A DNA stretch of 64,000 nucleotides from positions 3,176,001 through 3,240,000 of the forward strand of contig NZ_CP126115.1 in assembly GCF_030123505.1 (NCBI RefSeq). Reading direction: 5' to 3'. The notes below the pieces were generated by a model that saw only the letters and a program-made list of their open reading frames with translations, was not told the origin of the DNA and ran no database searches. The stretch's first letter is position 1, and the number at the start of each line of letters is the position of its first letter. Positions 18,375 to 27,464 of this stretch are shown in pieces. The position numbers were made by a program, and so were the translations under genes. Source of the stretch: Neobacillus sp. YX16 (GTDB lineage: Bacteria; Bacillota; Bacilli; Bacillales; Cytobacillaceae).

Positions 18375-19301
18375 TTATTGTACTTTCCCGTCCTTTATCA
18401 ACACTTTCCAGGTGCCACCATTATCTTGGGTTTGGTAAATATCGTTTTTATGAGTAATGACAGTTATTTCGTCTCTATTTTTAGGATTTGAAGCGATAAA
18501 CATAATTGGATTTTGGGAAGTAATTTGATTTGGTATGGAAAGTTTGGTCATATTTTGAGCGACCAAATCCTGTTTATAAAGTTCAGGGCTATTATCATTC
18601 ATAGCAAAATACAGCATTGAATCTTCTTGAAATTCTAGAGTGGTTACTGGTACTGCTTGAGAAACGACCTTAAATTGATCACCATTATTATCTGAAAGAT
18701 ATAAGCCTTTATCAGTTGAAATTCCAATCATATTTGATTCTGTAGGGTGAGCGGCAATATTACCAATGGAACTAGCGGAAAAACCTTGCATTTTACTTTG
18801 AGTCCAAGTTTTCCCTTCATCATCAGTGTAATATAATCCCGAATCAAGCAGAGAATTTGGTGCTTCATTAATGGCATAAATGGTATGACTGATAAATCCA
18901 GTGGCCAAATAGTGAAAATCAGTTTCGCCATAAAAAGCAAGTTTCTTAATAGACTCTCCTTCATCAGTGCTTTTGACTAAGCCAAGAGGGTTCTTTAAAT
19001 CAGAACCATGCTCAGGATGCCCACTTGAATAGAAACCTTTATCAACGACCTGGAAACCCATATAGTCATGATTGTTCTTTGTTATTGCGTACCATTTGTT
19101 ATCAGAGTAGCGGACTAATCCATCATGGGTAGCCAAATACAGTTCATTCTTATTTCCTACATATCCTAAACCATGGATATGCTCAATTTTCACGTCTTTT
19201 ACTACTTCGTAAGTCTTTGTGCTTTGTGTCTCATTACCTGAACACGCTGCGAGAATAACACTGATCAAAGTAACCAAGGCAATCCATTTGAAATTTATCA
19301 C
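18375..19301 (-). CDS. BNR/sialidase-like propeller lipoprotein (F510_1955 type)
   Basis: 308-aa lipoprotein: lipobox LAAC at residue 20, then a propeller with BNR-like Asp boxes (TDDEGKTW, DNNGDQF, TQDNGGTW). The mature N-terminus has VKIEHIHGLGYVG and HPEHGSD, with His residues recurring. It matches proteins annotated as 'F510_1955 family glycosylhydrolase', though no glycosidase active site can be shown. It is the last gene of a four-gene minus-strand operon (kinase, regulator, VTT protein, this), 20 bp after the VTT gene. Confidence 0.72.
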   Translation of the reverse strand: MINFKWIALVTLISVILAACSGNETQSTKTYEVVKDVKIEHIHGLGYVGNKNELYLATHDGLVRYSDNKWYAITKNNHDYMGFQVVDKGFYSSGHPEHGSDLKNPLGLVKSTDEGESIKKLAFYGETDFHYLATGFISHTIYAINEAPNSLLDSGLYYTDDEGKTWTQSKMQGFSASSIGNIAAHPTESNMIGISTDKGLYLSDNNGDQFKVVSQAVPVTTLEFQEDSMLYFAMNDNSPELYKQDLVAQNMTKLSIPNQITSQNPIMFIASNPKNRDEITVITHKNDIYQTQDNGGTWKVLIKDGKVQ

Positions 19302-19321
19302 AACATTTCCTCCAAAAACTA

Positions 19322-19879
19322 TTAATTAATTTTTTTCTTTCTTTTTTGATGTAGGTATATGAACAGAACAAAAAGAGCGATTATTGCTAAAATAACCTTT
19401 TGCTCATTTGTTGATTCCAATACCTGTTTAACAGAGTATGCTTCTATAAAAAGGGCAGGTAGTTTCCCAAGGGAGCTAGCAACTATAAAGGTAAGAATAC
19501 TGGTTTTGCTGATAGCTACAGCTAGGTTAATCATTCCAGAAGGAATGAAAGGAAGAACTCTTAGTACTAGGATAATAACAAAAGAATCCCAGCCTTGCGT
19601 ATTTTGAAGTCTTTGCAACCATTTGTTTTTGTTTAACATTGTAGGATTTAAAGTTTTAATCCCTTTTCGATATATCCAAAAGCTGACTGCTGCTCCAGCA
19701 CACTCACCAATGTAAGAAATAATCAAACCTGTATTAAACCCAAAAAATGTTATATTAGCAGCTGTAACAAATAAACTTGGGATTACACCTGCTACACTGA
19801 TTATGATGTTAATGATGATACTTACAATAATGGCAAAGGGGCCACTCGATATTAATAAATTCTCAATAACTTCAGTCAT
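19322..19879 (-). CDS. TVP38/TMEM64 (VTT/DedA-like) membrane protein
   Basis: 185-aa polytopic membrane protein. The VTT core is visible: VPSLFVTAANITFFGFNTGL, a helix with GAAVSFWIYRKG, then LVLRVLPFIPSGMINL (the conserved R-x-x-P-x-x-P region) and a final helix with basic tail KRKKKIN. Family members act in envelope or lipid homeostasis and some DedA relatives move lipids across the membrane; the role here is unknown. Its ATG overlaps the stop of the response regulator (ATGA), so expression is coupled. Confidence 0.82.
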   Translation of the reverse strand: MTEVIENLLISSGPFAIIVSIIINIIISVAGVIPSLFVTAANITFFGFNTGLIISYIGECAGAAVSFWIYRKGIKTLNPTMLNKNKWLQRLQNTQGWDSFVIILVLRVLPFIPSGMINLAVAISKTSILTFIVASSLGKLPALFIEAYSVKQVLESTNEQKVILAIIALFVLFIYLHQKRKKKIN

Positions 19880-20562
19880 TGTTCGCTCTCAGAACTCCAT
19901 TTGTATCCGACTCCCCAAACGGTTTTCAGATGCTTATCAACTGGAAAACCAACTTGGCGAAGTTTTTCTCTAATATTTCGGATATGGGAATCAATAGTTC
20001 TGTCTTCTACATCAGATTTAAAACTCCAAATTGTAGATAGTAGATGTTCTCTGGTGAAAACCTTATTTGGATTTCCTATTAATAAACCTAATAAGGAGAA
20101 TTCCTTCGGTGTAGTGGAAATACTGTGATTTTGAAAAGTGACTTTAAAGGCATTTTCGTCTAATGTTAATCCCTTAAATTTCAATATTTCCTCTGTAACA
20201 GAGGGTGTCCTTCGCATGACAGCTTCCATTCTTGCTAATAGCTCTTTTTCATTAAAGGGCTTGGTAACGTAATCGTCCGCCCCAATTTTTAATCCCTTAA
20301 TCACTTCATCTTTGTCGTCACGGGCCGTCAACATAATTATAGGGACATTTGATATTTCACGGATCCTTGCACAAGTTTCCCACCCATCCATATCAGGCAT
20401 CATAATATCTAAAATAACAATATCAACATTTTTATCTTCCAAATATAGAATGGCATCATGGCCTGTTTGTCTTTTAACACAGCTATACCCATGGGGAGAG
20501 ATATATAATTCCAATAGGTCAAGCATTCTTTTTTCGTCATCAACTAGTAAAACGGTTTTCAT
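19876..20562 (-). CDS. OmpR/PhoB-family response regulator
   Basis: 228 aa. Receiver domain 1-115 with acidic pair Asp8/Asp9, phosphoacceptor Asp52 (VILDIMMPD) and Lys in VTKPF; winged-helix DNA-binding domain from about 130 (FTREHLLSTIWSF, VEDRTIDSHIRNIREKL). Its start lies within the 3' end of the histidine kinase gene (23-bp overlap) and its stop overlaps the VTT gene. It presumably regulates this operon in response to envelope or metal stress; the target sequence is not known. Confidence 0.92.
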   Translation of the reverse strand: MKTVLLVDDEKRMLDLLELYISPHGYSCVKRQTGHDAILYLEDKNVDIVILDIMMPDMDGWETCARIREISNVPIIMLTARDDKDEVIKGLKIGADDYVTKPFNEKELLARMEAVMRRTPSVTEEILKFKGLTLDENAFKVTFQNHSISTTPKEFSLLGLLIGNPNKVFTREHLLSTIWSFKSDVEDRTIDSHIRNIREKLRQVGFPVDKHLKTVWGVGYKWSSESEQ

Positions 20563-21931
20563 CCTTTTGCTCCTTCAATACAATTTTAAAACACGTTCCT
20601 TCTCCAACTTTGCTTTCAATAGAAATCTCCCCGCTATGGGCCTCGACTATCTCTTTTACAATAGCCAAACCTAATCCGAATCCTCCAGTGGCTCTTGAAC
20701 GTGATTTTTCAACTCGATACAAACGTTCAAATACAAAAGGGAGTTCCTCTTTAGGGATTCCAATACCCTCATCTTTGATTGTAAGATGTAGGCTTCCGTC
20801 TTTTTTAAACGCATTTATTTGAGTTGTTGTATTTTTGTTTGAATACTTTAGGGAATTATCCAATAGGTTCACTAGAACTTGTTCAAACCGTTTTGGGTCT
20901 ATAGAAAAAAATAAGTCATCTTCATAGGTAAACTCTAATATTATCCCTTTATCCTTAAAAGCAGGTAAGACCCTTTCAAATATTGTTTGTAAGAAGGGAC
21001 CAATAAGAATTCTTTCCTTATCGATGGAAAAAGTATTTTGATCCATCCTTGCCAGTTCAAATAACTCCTTTACCAACTGTCCAAGATGTTCGGATTCTTC
21101 ATGGATAATATTGAAGTAATTTATCCTTTCCTGTTCATCAAGCATAGGTCGTCTACCTATATCGGAATAGCCTTTAATATATGTTAATGGTGTTCGCAAT
21201 TCATGCGATACACTAGCCAAAAATTCATTTCTTTCCTTCTTCAAATGGTTCAGGTCATTGGCCAATGTTTGAATGGATCGTGACAATTCACCAATTTCAT
21301 CTTTTGACAGATTAGGTAAGGATACAGAAAAATCACCTTTACTTAATTTTTCAGTGGCCTCTTTCATTACGATTAGAGGTTTGGTAAGAGACCTCGATAA
21401 AAAGAAGATGGTTACCAACATCAAAAATAAGATTATTAATGATGCGTAAAGAAAATGGTGGTTTAGTTGTGAGATCATTGTTTGAACCTGGTCTGTGGTT
21501 TTAAACATGTAAACCAACCCTTTATTCTCACTTCCTGTATTAATAGGGGAAACAGTTGCTATATATCTTTCACCTTTTAATTGAGGCTGCAAAATTAGCC
21601 CATTTCTAGGTAACTTTTTAATTGGTTGATTCATAATCTTTTTCATACTTTGATCAATAGGGCCAGAGGATTCAACAAACTTTCCATCAGAATCTTTAAT
21701 TACCACTTCTGTATCTGTTTTCGATTCCATAAGAGCAATATGGTGAAGAGTAGAAGGATCCGATGAAATCTCCAAAACATCACGGTGGCTATTACCTCTA
21801 GACTTTAGGGAATTGAGCTCCTGCAAAGCACGTGATTCAATTACGTGACGATGTAAATACAGCATTGAAGAGGTTTCAATAATTAAGATACAAACAAAAA
21901 ACCATAATCCAAATTTTAGAGAAATTTTCAT
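20540..21931 (-). CDS. Sensor histidine kinase
   Basis: 463 aa from the ATG at 21931 (AGGTGG 5 nt upstream; a GTG three codons earlier overlaps that site). Two membrane helices (about 5-25 and 160-182) flank an extracytoplasmic sensor domain; then a HAMP region, HisKA with ASVSHELRTPLTYIKGY (phospho-His), and an HATPase domain with DNSLKYSN, DEGIGIP and GGFGLGLAIV. First gene of the operon, ahead of its response regulator, which is the reverse of the commonest order. Confidence 0.92.
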   Translation of the reverse strand: MKISLKFGLWFFVCILIIETSSMLYLHRHVIESRALQELNSLKSRGNSHRDVLEISSDPSTLHHIALMESKTDTEVVIKDSDGKFVESSGPIDQSMKKIMNQPIKKLPRNGLILQPQLKGERYIATVSPINTGSENKGLVYMFKTTDQVQTMISQLNHHFLYASLIILFLMLVTIFFLSRSLTKPLIVMKEATEKLSKGDFSVSLPNLSKDEIGELSRSIQTLANDLNHLKKERNEFLASVSHELRTPLTYIKGYSDIGRRPMLDEQERINYFNIIHEESEHLGQLVKELFELARMDQNTFSIDKERILIGPFLQTIFERVLPAFKDKGIILEFTYEDDLFFSIDPKRFEQVLVNLLDNSLKYSNKNTTTQINAFKKDGSLHLTIKDEGIGIPKEELPFVFERLYRVEKSRSRATGGFGLGLAIVKEIVEAHSGEISIESKVGEGTCFKIVLKEQKDENRFTS

Positions 21932-22108
21932 GGTAACCACCTGGTTTTATTTTAATAGGTTTATTTTATTGAAAAAGTGTGAAGAAAATATGCAGATTTA
22001 ATCTCATAGTACACTTTATTACATTGTATATGTTCGGAACTATGTTACCTGTTTAGAATTGATACTACAAGGAATGGACAGGCACCTGAAATACCTATTA
22101 TTATTTCA

Positions 22109-22133
22109 AAAGCACCACAAATGGTGCTTTTTT
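22109..22133 (+). terminator. Short terminator hairpin
   Basis: AAAGCACCA (22109-22117) pairs with TGGTGCTTT (22122-22130) and is followed by TTT. No plus-strand gene precedes it, so it is an orphan or marks decay. Confidence 0.45.
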
Positions 22134-22270
22134 GTATGAAAACGAGACCTAATAAAACGTTCAAAAATTATCCTAAGAAAACCCATAGTTACTGCATAAT
22201 TTCCCATTAATTAAATTCAGTTGAAAATAATTTGAAAACTAATCATTAATTTGACGGCGAGGTGCAGAAG

Positions 22271-22489
22271 GTGAAAGTATTAGTTTTTCTGAGCCTTTTG
22301 TTAGGGATTTCCTTATTGAATTCCCATTTTGTGTGGGCGGATAAAAATCATAACGAGGTCTCAAAACAAGAACAAAACTACAATGATGAAAACCATGATA
22401 AATCGAGTCAACACAACGAAGACTCAACCAATCATGAACAGCAAGTCATTAGTGACGAAAACGAAAAGATGGTTTCCATTCAGAAATGA
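22271..22489 (+). CDS. Short secreted His/Asn/Glu-rich protein
   Basis: 72 aa from GTG at 22271 (GAGGTG site 8 nt upstream). Signal peptide VKVLVFLSLLLGISLL ending near HFVWADK, then a hydrophilic, low-complexity mature part with six His (for example NHNEVS, NHDKSSQHNED, NHEQQ). No family is recognised. It may be a truncated version of a longer His-rich exported protein, because the sequence right after it is a set of gene fragments. His-rich export products fit the local metal theme. Confidence 0.45.
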   Translation: MKVLVFLSLLLGISLLNSHFVWADKNHNEVSKQEQNYNDENHDKSSQHNEDSTNHEQQVISDENEKMVSIQK

Positions 22490-22523
22490 AGGAGGATCGA
22501 CACCAAGACACGATCTCACATGA

Positions 22524-22688
22524 AGAAGCTACGATAAAGAAAATAAGTGTACATTCAATCAAAAAGGAACTGTTCATATACCTACTGAGATTAGAAGATT
22601 AATAAGAATTAACTCAGAAATGGTTTTTACAATTACTTTAGACGAAAAGGAAAAGAGGATAAATCTTATCCCTGAATTAACAGCATAG
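22524..22688 (+). pseudogene. AbrB/SpoVT-type DNA-binding domain remnant
   Basis: A 54-codon frame without a start encodes TFNQKGTVHIPTEIRRLIRI and continues to LIPELTA-stop. This is the swapped-hairpin AbrB fold signature (KGTVHIPTEIRRLI). The frame is closed upstream by TGA at 22521. Remnant of a transition-state-type regulator or antitoxin. Confidence 0.5.
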
Positions 22689-22778
22689 AAAAGTTAGAAA
22701 ATTAGAAAGTCATCTTGAATGTAATGAAAAAAACATCAAATAAATTAACGGGTTCCGATAAGGGAGAGAAACAATAAA

Positions 22779-23349
22779 ATTAGAACACTAATTAGCAGAC
22801 TATTTCGAAGAAGGAAGAGCGGACTTGTTGCGATGGGGCAATGCAATGATGCACGATACACGCTCCATTTGGCAGTTAGCTTATTTGTATTTAATTGATG
22901 AGTTTAATCATAAACAATTTCACGAAGAAGTGATGGTTGGTTCTCGAAGCTATCACAAATGAGCGGAAACCCCTATTGAACATCCAATACCGACACGAGA
23001 TAAAGGGTTCTATTATGTGGATTGTAAAACGGACTTAATCTTCTTTGGAACCAAAGGATATTGCTAATCTCGTTTTAAATGTAAGTGACTATTCAACGAA
23101 TAATTTTATGCAACAAATTTGGCGGAGATTATCCATTTTAGAAAGACATCTTGTAACGGCAAGAGGGGATGGAAAAGTTACATTTACGCAAATTTCAATC
23201 CCATATATGCACCATATGCTTTGACTATCCTTCGTACCTTCTATAACTTCTGTGAAGCTACTAAAGACCTTGATAGAGAAACTCGTATCCCTACACAAAG
23301 ATTAGGGATTACAGAAAGGGATTTTCAAATAAAAGATATACTTATCTAA
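22779..23349 (+). pseudogene. Decayed gene cluster, multiple frames
   Basis: Coding-looking segments change frame repeatedly: FEEGRADLLRWGNAMMHDTR to SRSYHK-stop (22810-22963), then AETPIEHPIPTRDKGFYYVD, then DIANLVLNVSDYSTNNFMQQ up to PYMHHML-stop (23220), overlapping in another frame FNPIYAPYALTILRTFYNFC to QIKDILI-stop (23349). The last segment resembles the C-terminus of plasmid-borne 'insertion element' proteins of Bacillus, from memory. I treat the stretch as a gene graveyard. Confidence 0.45.
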
Positions 23350-23356
23350 GGTAAGT

Positions 23357-23386
23357 CATCCTTTTCGAAAAGGCAGGATGGTTTTT
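23357..23386 (+). terminator. Terminator after the decayed cluster
   Basis: CATCCTTTT and AAAAG-gc-AGGATG pair closely around CG, followed by a run of seven T. Confidence 0.55.
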
Positions 23387-23466
23387 TTATAAAAATAAAA
23401 AAATTTAAAGCCAAATGATTTAATTATCCGTCTAATAGGTGAAAGAAAATTAAGGAGGTGGCTCGA

Positions 23467-23991
23467 TTGTTGTATTTAATTAAGAAAGCACAAAAAAGCA
23501 ATGATAAAGCATTTTTGACATTATTCCAGCAATATGAACAAGACATTTATCGAACAGCATTTGTATATGTAAAAAATCAAAGCGATGCTCTTGATGTTGT
23601 TCAGGAGACAGCGTATCGTTCATTTAAATCAATTAAAAATCTTAAAGAACCTAAATACTTTAAAACTTGGTTAATAAGAATTGCAATTAGTTGTGCTGTT
23701 GATTTGCTTCGTAAGCAAAAAAACGTAGTCCAAATGAAACCCGAATACGAGGAATTCATATCTGGAGATGTCAATGAAGATATTGATTTAGAAATGACAG
23801 TTCGAGACCTAATCGAACGATTAAATGAAGATGAGAAAAGTGTAATTATTTTAAGATTTTACGAAGGTTTGACTATTAAAGAAGTTTCAGAAGCCCTTGA
23901 TATACCTTTGGGTACAGCAAAGACAGTTTTATATAGGGCTTTAGAAAAGCTCCGTAAAAAATTGAAAGGAGATGGTGTATATGAGCAATAA
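23467..23991 (+). CDS. ECF-type sigma factor
   Basis: 174 aa from TTG at 23467, chosen because a perfect AAGGAGG lies 8 nt upstream. Region 2 (about 15-75) has the core-binding/-10 part (YEQDIYRTAFVYVKNQSDAL, DVVQETAYRSFKSI), and region 4 (about 115-165) has the helix-turn-helix GLTIKEVSEALDIPLGTAKT. It resembles the B. subtilis SigV/ECF30-type group. The next gene overlaps by 11 bp and encodes its likely anti-sigma factor, so it should be held inactive at the membrane until a surface signal. Confidence 0.88.
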   Translation: MLYLIKKAQKSNDKAFLTLFQQYEQDIYRTAFVYVKNQSDALDVVQETAYRSFKSIKNLKEPKYFKTWLIRIAISCAVDLLRKQKNVVQMKPEYEEFISGDVNEDIDLEMTVRDLIERLNEDEKSVIILRFYEGLTIKEVSEALDIPLGTAKTVLYRALEKLRKKLKGDGVYEQ

Positions 23992-24934
23992 GATTAAACA
24001 AGAAATGAATAGAATTGAAATACCAAAAGAACTAAGCGAAAGAAGTAAGATTGGTATTCATAAAGCGAAGAAAGAAATGCAAAACGGTAGAAAAAGATAT
24101 AGCTTAACAAGTATTGGTATCGTCGCTGGCTTACTTTTATCCATTGGAACATTCGCTTTATTTAATAATAATGTTTTTTCTCCAAATGGCACAACAGACA
24201 ATCAAAATACACCAATTGCTACTAATAGTGATGCTGTAAAAATCCCAGCTATTCAATTACCAAAAGGTAATTCAATAGCTGATATGATTGGTTTAATTGT
24301 ATACAACGGAAAGATTTATACTCAAACAAGAACAGAATTAGATGCGGAAAATGCAAAAGTTATTGTAGGAGAGAAACTTGGAACGACGAAAGGAACTATT
24401 GATGAATGGAGTAAACAAGAAGCCTATGATGAAGAATTTGCATCAACAATAGGAATAGCAGATGTTTTTTCTGTTAAAGGGTACGGTAAAGATTTTAGGA
24501 TAATGACTTACGGAGAACTAGACGGAAAGCCTTATGCTGAGTTTTATGAAAACCTTAACGGAATAACAATAAATAGTGGTGAAGATGTTTTTGGTAAATT
24601 AAAAATGGTTGGGAATGTATCCAGTGCAGATTATAGAACATTCAGCGATTGGGATAATAGCGTTGAAAATTATAATCCTATTGCGGATATGAAAATTTTA
24701 AATGATTTTGTTGAAGAGCTGAATAAAACAAAACCTTTCCCTCGTGGAGAAAATTCAGACCCAATCAGCAATTCTCGAAACAACGAAGAATTTAGGGAAT
24801 TAACTATTCAGTTAAATGATGGGACAAAGGTTAAACTTATCCTTCTTAAAAATGGTTATATCTATTACGGATATATGGGTGCATATTTCAAAATGAATGA
24901 TGACATATTTTCGAAAATATGGAGTCAACTATAG
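23981..24934 (+). CDS. Putative membrane anti-sigma factor
   Basis: 317 aa. Cytoplasmic N-terminus (about 1-42, SNKIKQEMNRIEIPKELSER) suited to sigma binding, one membrane helix (about 45-66, GIVAGLLLSIGTFALF), then a large extracytoplasmic domain of unknown fold ending at WSQL. This topology and the overlap with the ECF sigma gene are typical for anti-sigma factors. No zinc-binding HxxxCxxC motif is present. Start ATG at 23981 is preferred over 23972 because AAAGGA is then 10 nt away. Confidence 0.75.
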   Translation: MSNKIKQEMNRIEIPKELSERSKIGIHKAKKEMQNGRKRYSLTSIGIVAGLLLSIGTFALFNNNVFSPNGTTDNQNTPIATNSDAVKIPAIQLPKGNSIADMIGLIVYNGKIYTQTRTELDAENAKVIVGEKLGTTKGTIDEWSKQEAYDEEFASTIGIADVFSVKGYGKDFRIMTYGELDGKPYAEFYENLNGITINSGEDVFGKLKMVGNVSSADYRTFSDWDNSVENYNPIADMKILNDFVEELNKTKPFPRGENSDPISNSRNNEEFRELTIQLNDGTKVKLILLKNGYIYYGYMGAYFKMNDDIFSKIWSQL

Positions 24935-24950
24935 TGATTAAAATTGCACA

Positions 24951-24983
24951 AAACGCTCAGATTTTATTCTGAGCGTTTTTGTT
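24951..24983 (+). terminator. Terminator of the sigma/anti-sigma operon and 5' exon of intron 1
   Basis: AAACGCTCAGA (24951-24961) pairs perfectly with TCTGAGCGTTT (24968-24978), followed by TTGTT. The group II intron begins right after this tract. Confidence 0.85.
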
Positions 24984-26869
24984 GTGCGCCCGGCATGGGT
25001 CCAGTCTCTAGGGTGAAAGTCCCGAACCATGAAGGCAGTAGTAATGGTTAGCCTAACGCAAGGGTGTCCGCGGTGACGCGGAATCTGAAGGAAGCGAGCG
25101 GCAAACCTCCGGTCTGAGGAACACGAACTTCATATAAGGCTAGGTATCATTGGATGAGTTTGCAACACAAAACAAAGTCCTTACTGCCGAAGGTGGTACA
25201 GAGTAAATGAAGCAGATAGATGGAGGGAAAGACTGTACTCTTACCCGGGGAGATCTGATTGATAAGCCAAGTACACTTGGTAAACTATCTAGCAATGGAT
25301 AGCTGAACAATCAGAAGTCAGCAGAAGTCATAGTACCATTCTTACTCGAGAAAGAATGGGAAGGACTGAACTATTAAGAAAGAATGAAGTCTGCACATTC
25401 GGTGATTGCATTGAACACAGACAATCCGAAAGGACCTACCTAAAGGAGGAAGCGGTGAATCCGTTGGGGACTCTAGGAGGGTGGAGCAAAAGTCGGCATA
25501 AACAGAACCTTCATTCACGTAGAAAGGATAACATCATGTTAATGGAACTAATTCTATCACGGGAAAATCTCTTAACTGCCCTAAAAAGGGTAGAGCAGAA
25601 CAAAGGAAGTCACGGCATAGATGGAATGTCCGTAAAATTCCTACGACGACATCTCTATGAAAACTGGGATTCCCTTCGGGAAACTTTGAGAACAGGTAAC
25701 TATCAACCTTCTCCTGTTCGCCGTGTCGAAATCCCGAAACCAGGCGGAGGGATAAGGCTTTTAGGCATACCGACTGTGACAGACCGTTTCATCCAACAGG
25801 CAATCGCCCAAGTATTAACCTCAATCTTTGATCCAACATTTTCTGAAAACAGCTATGGTTTCCGACCTAACAGGAGCGCCCATAATGCGGTAAGAAAGGC
25901 AAAGGGTTATATCAAAGAAGGTTACCGCTGGGTAATTGATATGGACTTAGAGAAATTCTTTGATAAGGTTAATCATGACATACTGATGGGAATACTCGCT
26001 AAGAGAATTGAAGACCGCATTCTTCTCAAACTAATCAGGAAATACCTTCAATCAGGTGTAATGCTTAATGGGGTCGTACAATCAACGGAGGAAGGTACTC
26101 CGCAAGGGGGACCTCTCAGTCCACTACTTTCAAACATAATTCTTGATAAATTAGATAAAGAATTGGAAGCCAGAGGGCATAAGTTTGTCCGTTATGCGGA
26201 TGACTGCAACATTTATGTTAAGTCATTAAAAGCAGGGGAACGTGTGATGGAATCCATTACGACGATTATTGAGCAGAAACTAAAATTGAAGGTAAACAGG
26301 GATAAGTCGGCAATCGACCGTCCGTGGAAACGGAAATTTCTTGGTTTCAGTTTCACATTTAATAAAGAACCGAAGGTGCGAATAGCGAAACAAAGCATTA
26401 AACGCTTTAAGACGAAGATTCGAGAAATTACCTCTCGGTCAAAACCTATCCCACTTGAGGTAAGAATTGAAATGTTAAACCGCTATCTTACAGGATGGTG
26501 CGGGTACTTCGCTTTAGCGGACACTCCAAGCAAATTCAAAGAATTTGATGAATGGATAAGAAGAAGGCTAAGAATGTGCGAATGGAAACAGTGGAAGAAA
26601 TCTAAAACTAGAGTTAGAAAACTGATTGGTTTAGGCGTCCCTGGTTACAAGGCGCACGAATGGGGCAACTCCAGAAAGAAATACTGGAGAATCGCCTGTA
26701 GCCCAATATTACACAAAACCCTCGATAACTCATATTGGAGTCAACGAGGGTTGAAAAGTCTATATAACCGTTATGAAACTTTACGTCAATCTTAATAGAA
26801 CCGCCGTATACCGAACGGTACGTACGGTGGTGTGAGAGGTCGGGGGTTAGTCACCCCCTCCTACTCGAT
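24984..26869 (+). mobile_element. Group II intron (class C type), copy 1
   Basis: 1886-bp ribozyme plus reading frame. It begins GTGCGCCCGGCATGGGT, the usual 5' consensus, and ends with a domain V/VI region (GAACCGCCGTATACCGAACG onward) closing in CTACTCGAT. It sits directly downstream of a terminator hairpin and T-tract, the known preference of bacterial class C introns. The copy at 55544-57429 has the same length and differs at only a few bases (for example 25001 and 25729). Confidence 0.92.
25536..26795 (+). CDS. ltrA: Group II intron reverse transcriptase/maturase, copy 1
   Basis: 419 aa from ATG at 25536 (AAAGGA site); the frame stays open for 60 more codons upstream inside the intron, but that part lacks the domain. 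Reverse transcriptase domain with the catalytic FVRYADDCN, GTPQGGPLSPLLSNI and FRPNRSAHNA; then the maturase domain (GWCGYFALADTPSKF, WKQWKK). No C-terminal endonuclease domain, as expected for class C. Splices the intron RNA and drives its spread. Confidence 0.93.
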   Translation: MLMELILSRENLLTALKRVEQNKGSHGIDGMSVKFLRRHLYENWDSLRETLRTGNYQPSPVRRVEIPKPGGGIRLLGIPTVTDRFIQQAIAQVLTSIFDPTFSENSYGFRPNRSAHNAVRKAKGYIKEGYRWVIDMDLEKFFDKVNHDILMGILAKRIEDRILLKLIRKYLQSGVMLNGVVQSTEEGTPQGGPLSPLLSNIILDKLDKELEARGHKFVRYADDCNIYVKSLKAGERVMESITTIIEQKLKLKVNRDKSAIDRPWKRKFLGFSFTFNKEPKVRIAKQSIKRFKTKIREITSRSKPIPLEVRIEMLNRYLTGWCGYFALADTPSKFKEFDEWIRRRLRMCEWKQWKKSKTRVRKLIGLGVPGYKAHEWGNSRKKYWRIACSPILHKTLDNSYWSQRGLKSLYNRYETLRQS

Positions 26870-26987
26870 TTTTCTAAAGATGGTAAGTGATCCCAATCCG
26901 GATAAATCAGAAAGAGTGATGAAGGCAATGCTGCAAATGAAGAAAATGGATCAAAGCATAAGAGCAAGCCTGCTAGGGGTAAATTAA
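26870..26987 (+). pseudogene. C-terminal fragment, VOC/PhnB-like protein
   Basis: Directly after the intron, FLKMVSDPNPDKSERVMKAM continues as LQMKKMDQSIRASLLGVN-stop. DPNPDKSERVMKAMLQMKKMD is typical of the tail of VOC-superfamily (PhnB-like) proteins. The rest of that gene is absent upstream, so it is a remnant. Confidence 0.5.
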
Positions 26988-27352
26988 AATACATCAAACC
27001 ATACTGGCTCATCATCCTCAGGGTCCCCATTGTAATTAATTAGAATTTCATCACCGGTTTTTATTTTGGTATAAGCAAAAATGTCGATGGTCTGATTTTT
27101 TAAATTTAGTTTATATAAAGCATTTGGGCTAAAAGAATGGTTAAACAGCGAACCATAACCTAACGCTAAGGCACATTCTTCATAATCCTCGCCCCACCAG
27201 AACACGTATTCAATCATAATGGTTTTTTTCAAATACTTATACTCATCCTTAGGGGAAACAATCACTGGTGCTGCATGGATTAGTTCTCCCTTCTTTATAT
27301 CACGGGTTGCAAATATCCCTCTGCCATACTTCGATTTCTTCACTTCAAACAT
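26984..27352 (-). CDS. SET-domain protein
   Basis: 122-aa compact SET domain: start VKKSKYGRGIFATRDIKKGE, then the cofactor/substrate core GYGSLFNHSFSPNA and the C-terminal GDEILINYNG with the catalytic-region Tyr. SET proteins transfer methyl groups from S-adenosylmethionine to protein lysines; bacterial targets are mostly unknown. Full length for the small bacterial family. It is divergent from the DDAH-like hydrolase gene (about 110 bp between starts). Its stop overlaps the VOC remnant. Confidence 0.82.
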   Translation of the reverse strand: MFEVKKSKYGRGIFATRDIKKGELIHAAPVIVSPKDEYKYLKKTIMIEYVFWWGEDYEECALALGYGSLFNHSFSPNALYKLNLKNQTIDIFAYTKIKTGDEILINYNGDPEDDEPVWFDVF

Positions 27353-27464
27353 TGAGTTGTCACCACCATTTTTGAATAATTCAATTTAGTATCAATCTAT
27401 GACAGAATGGGTAAATTTGTTTTAGATATTCTATTTTGGATTGATTTATTTAGGAGGTAACAAA

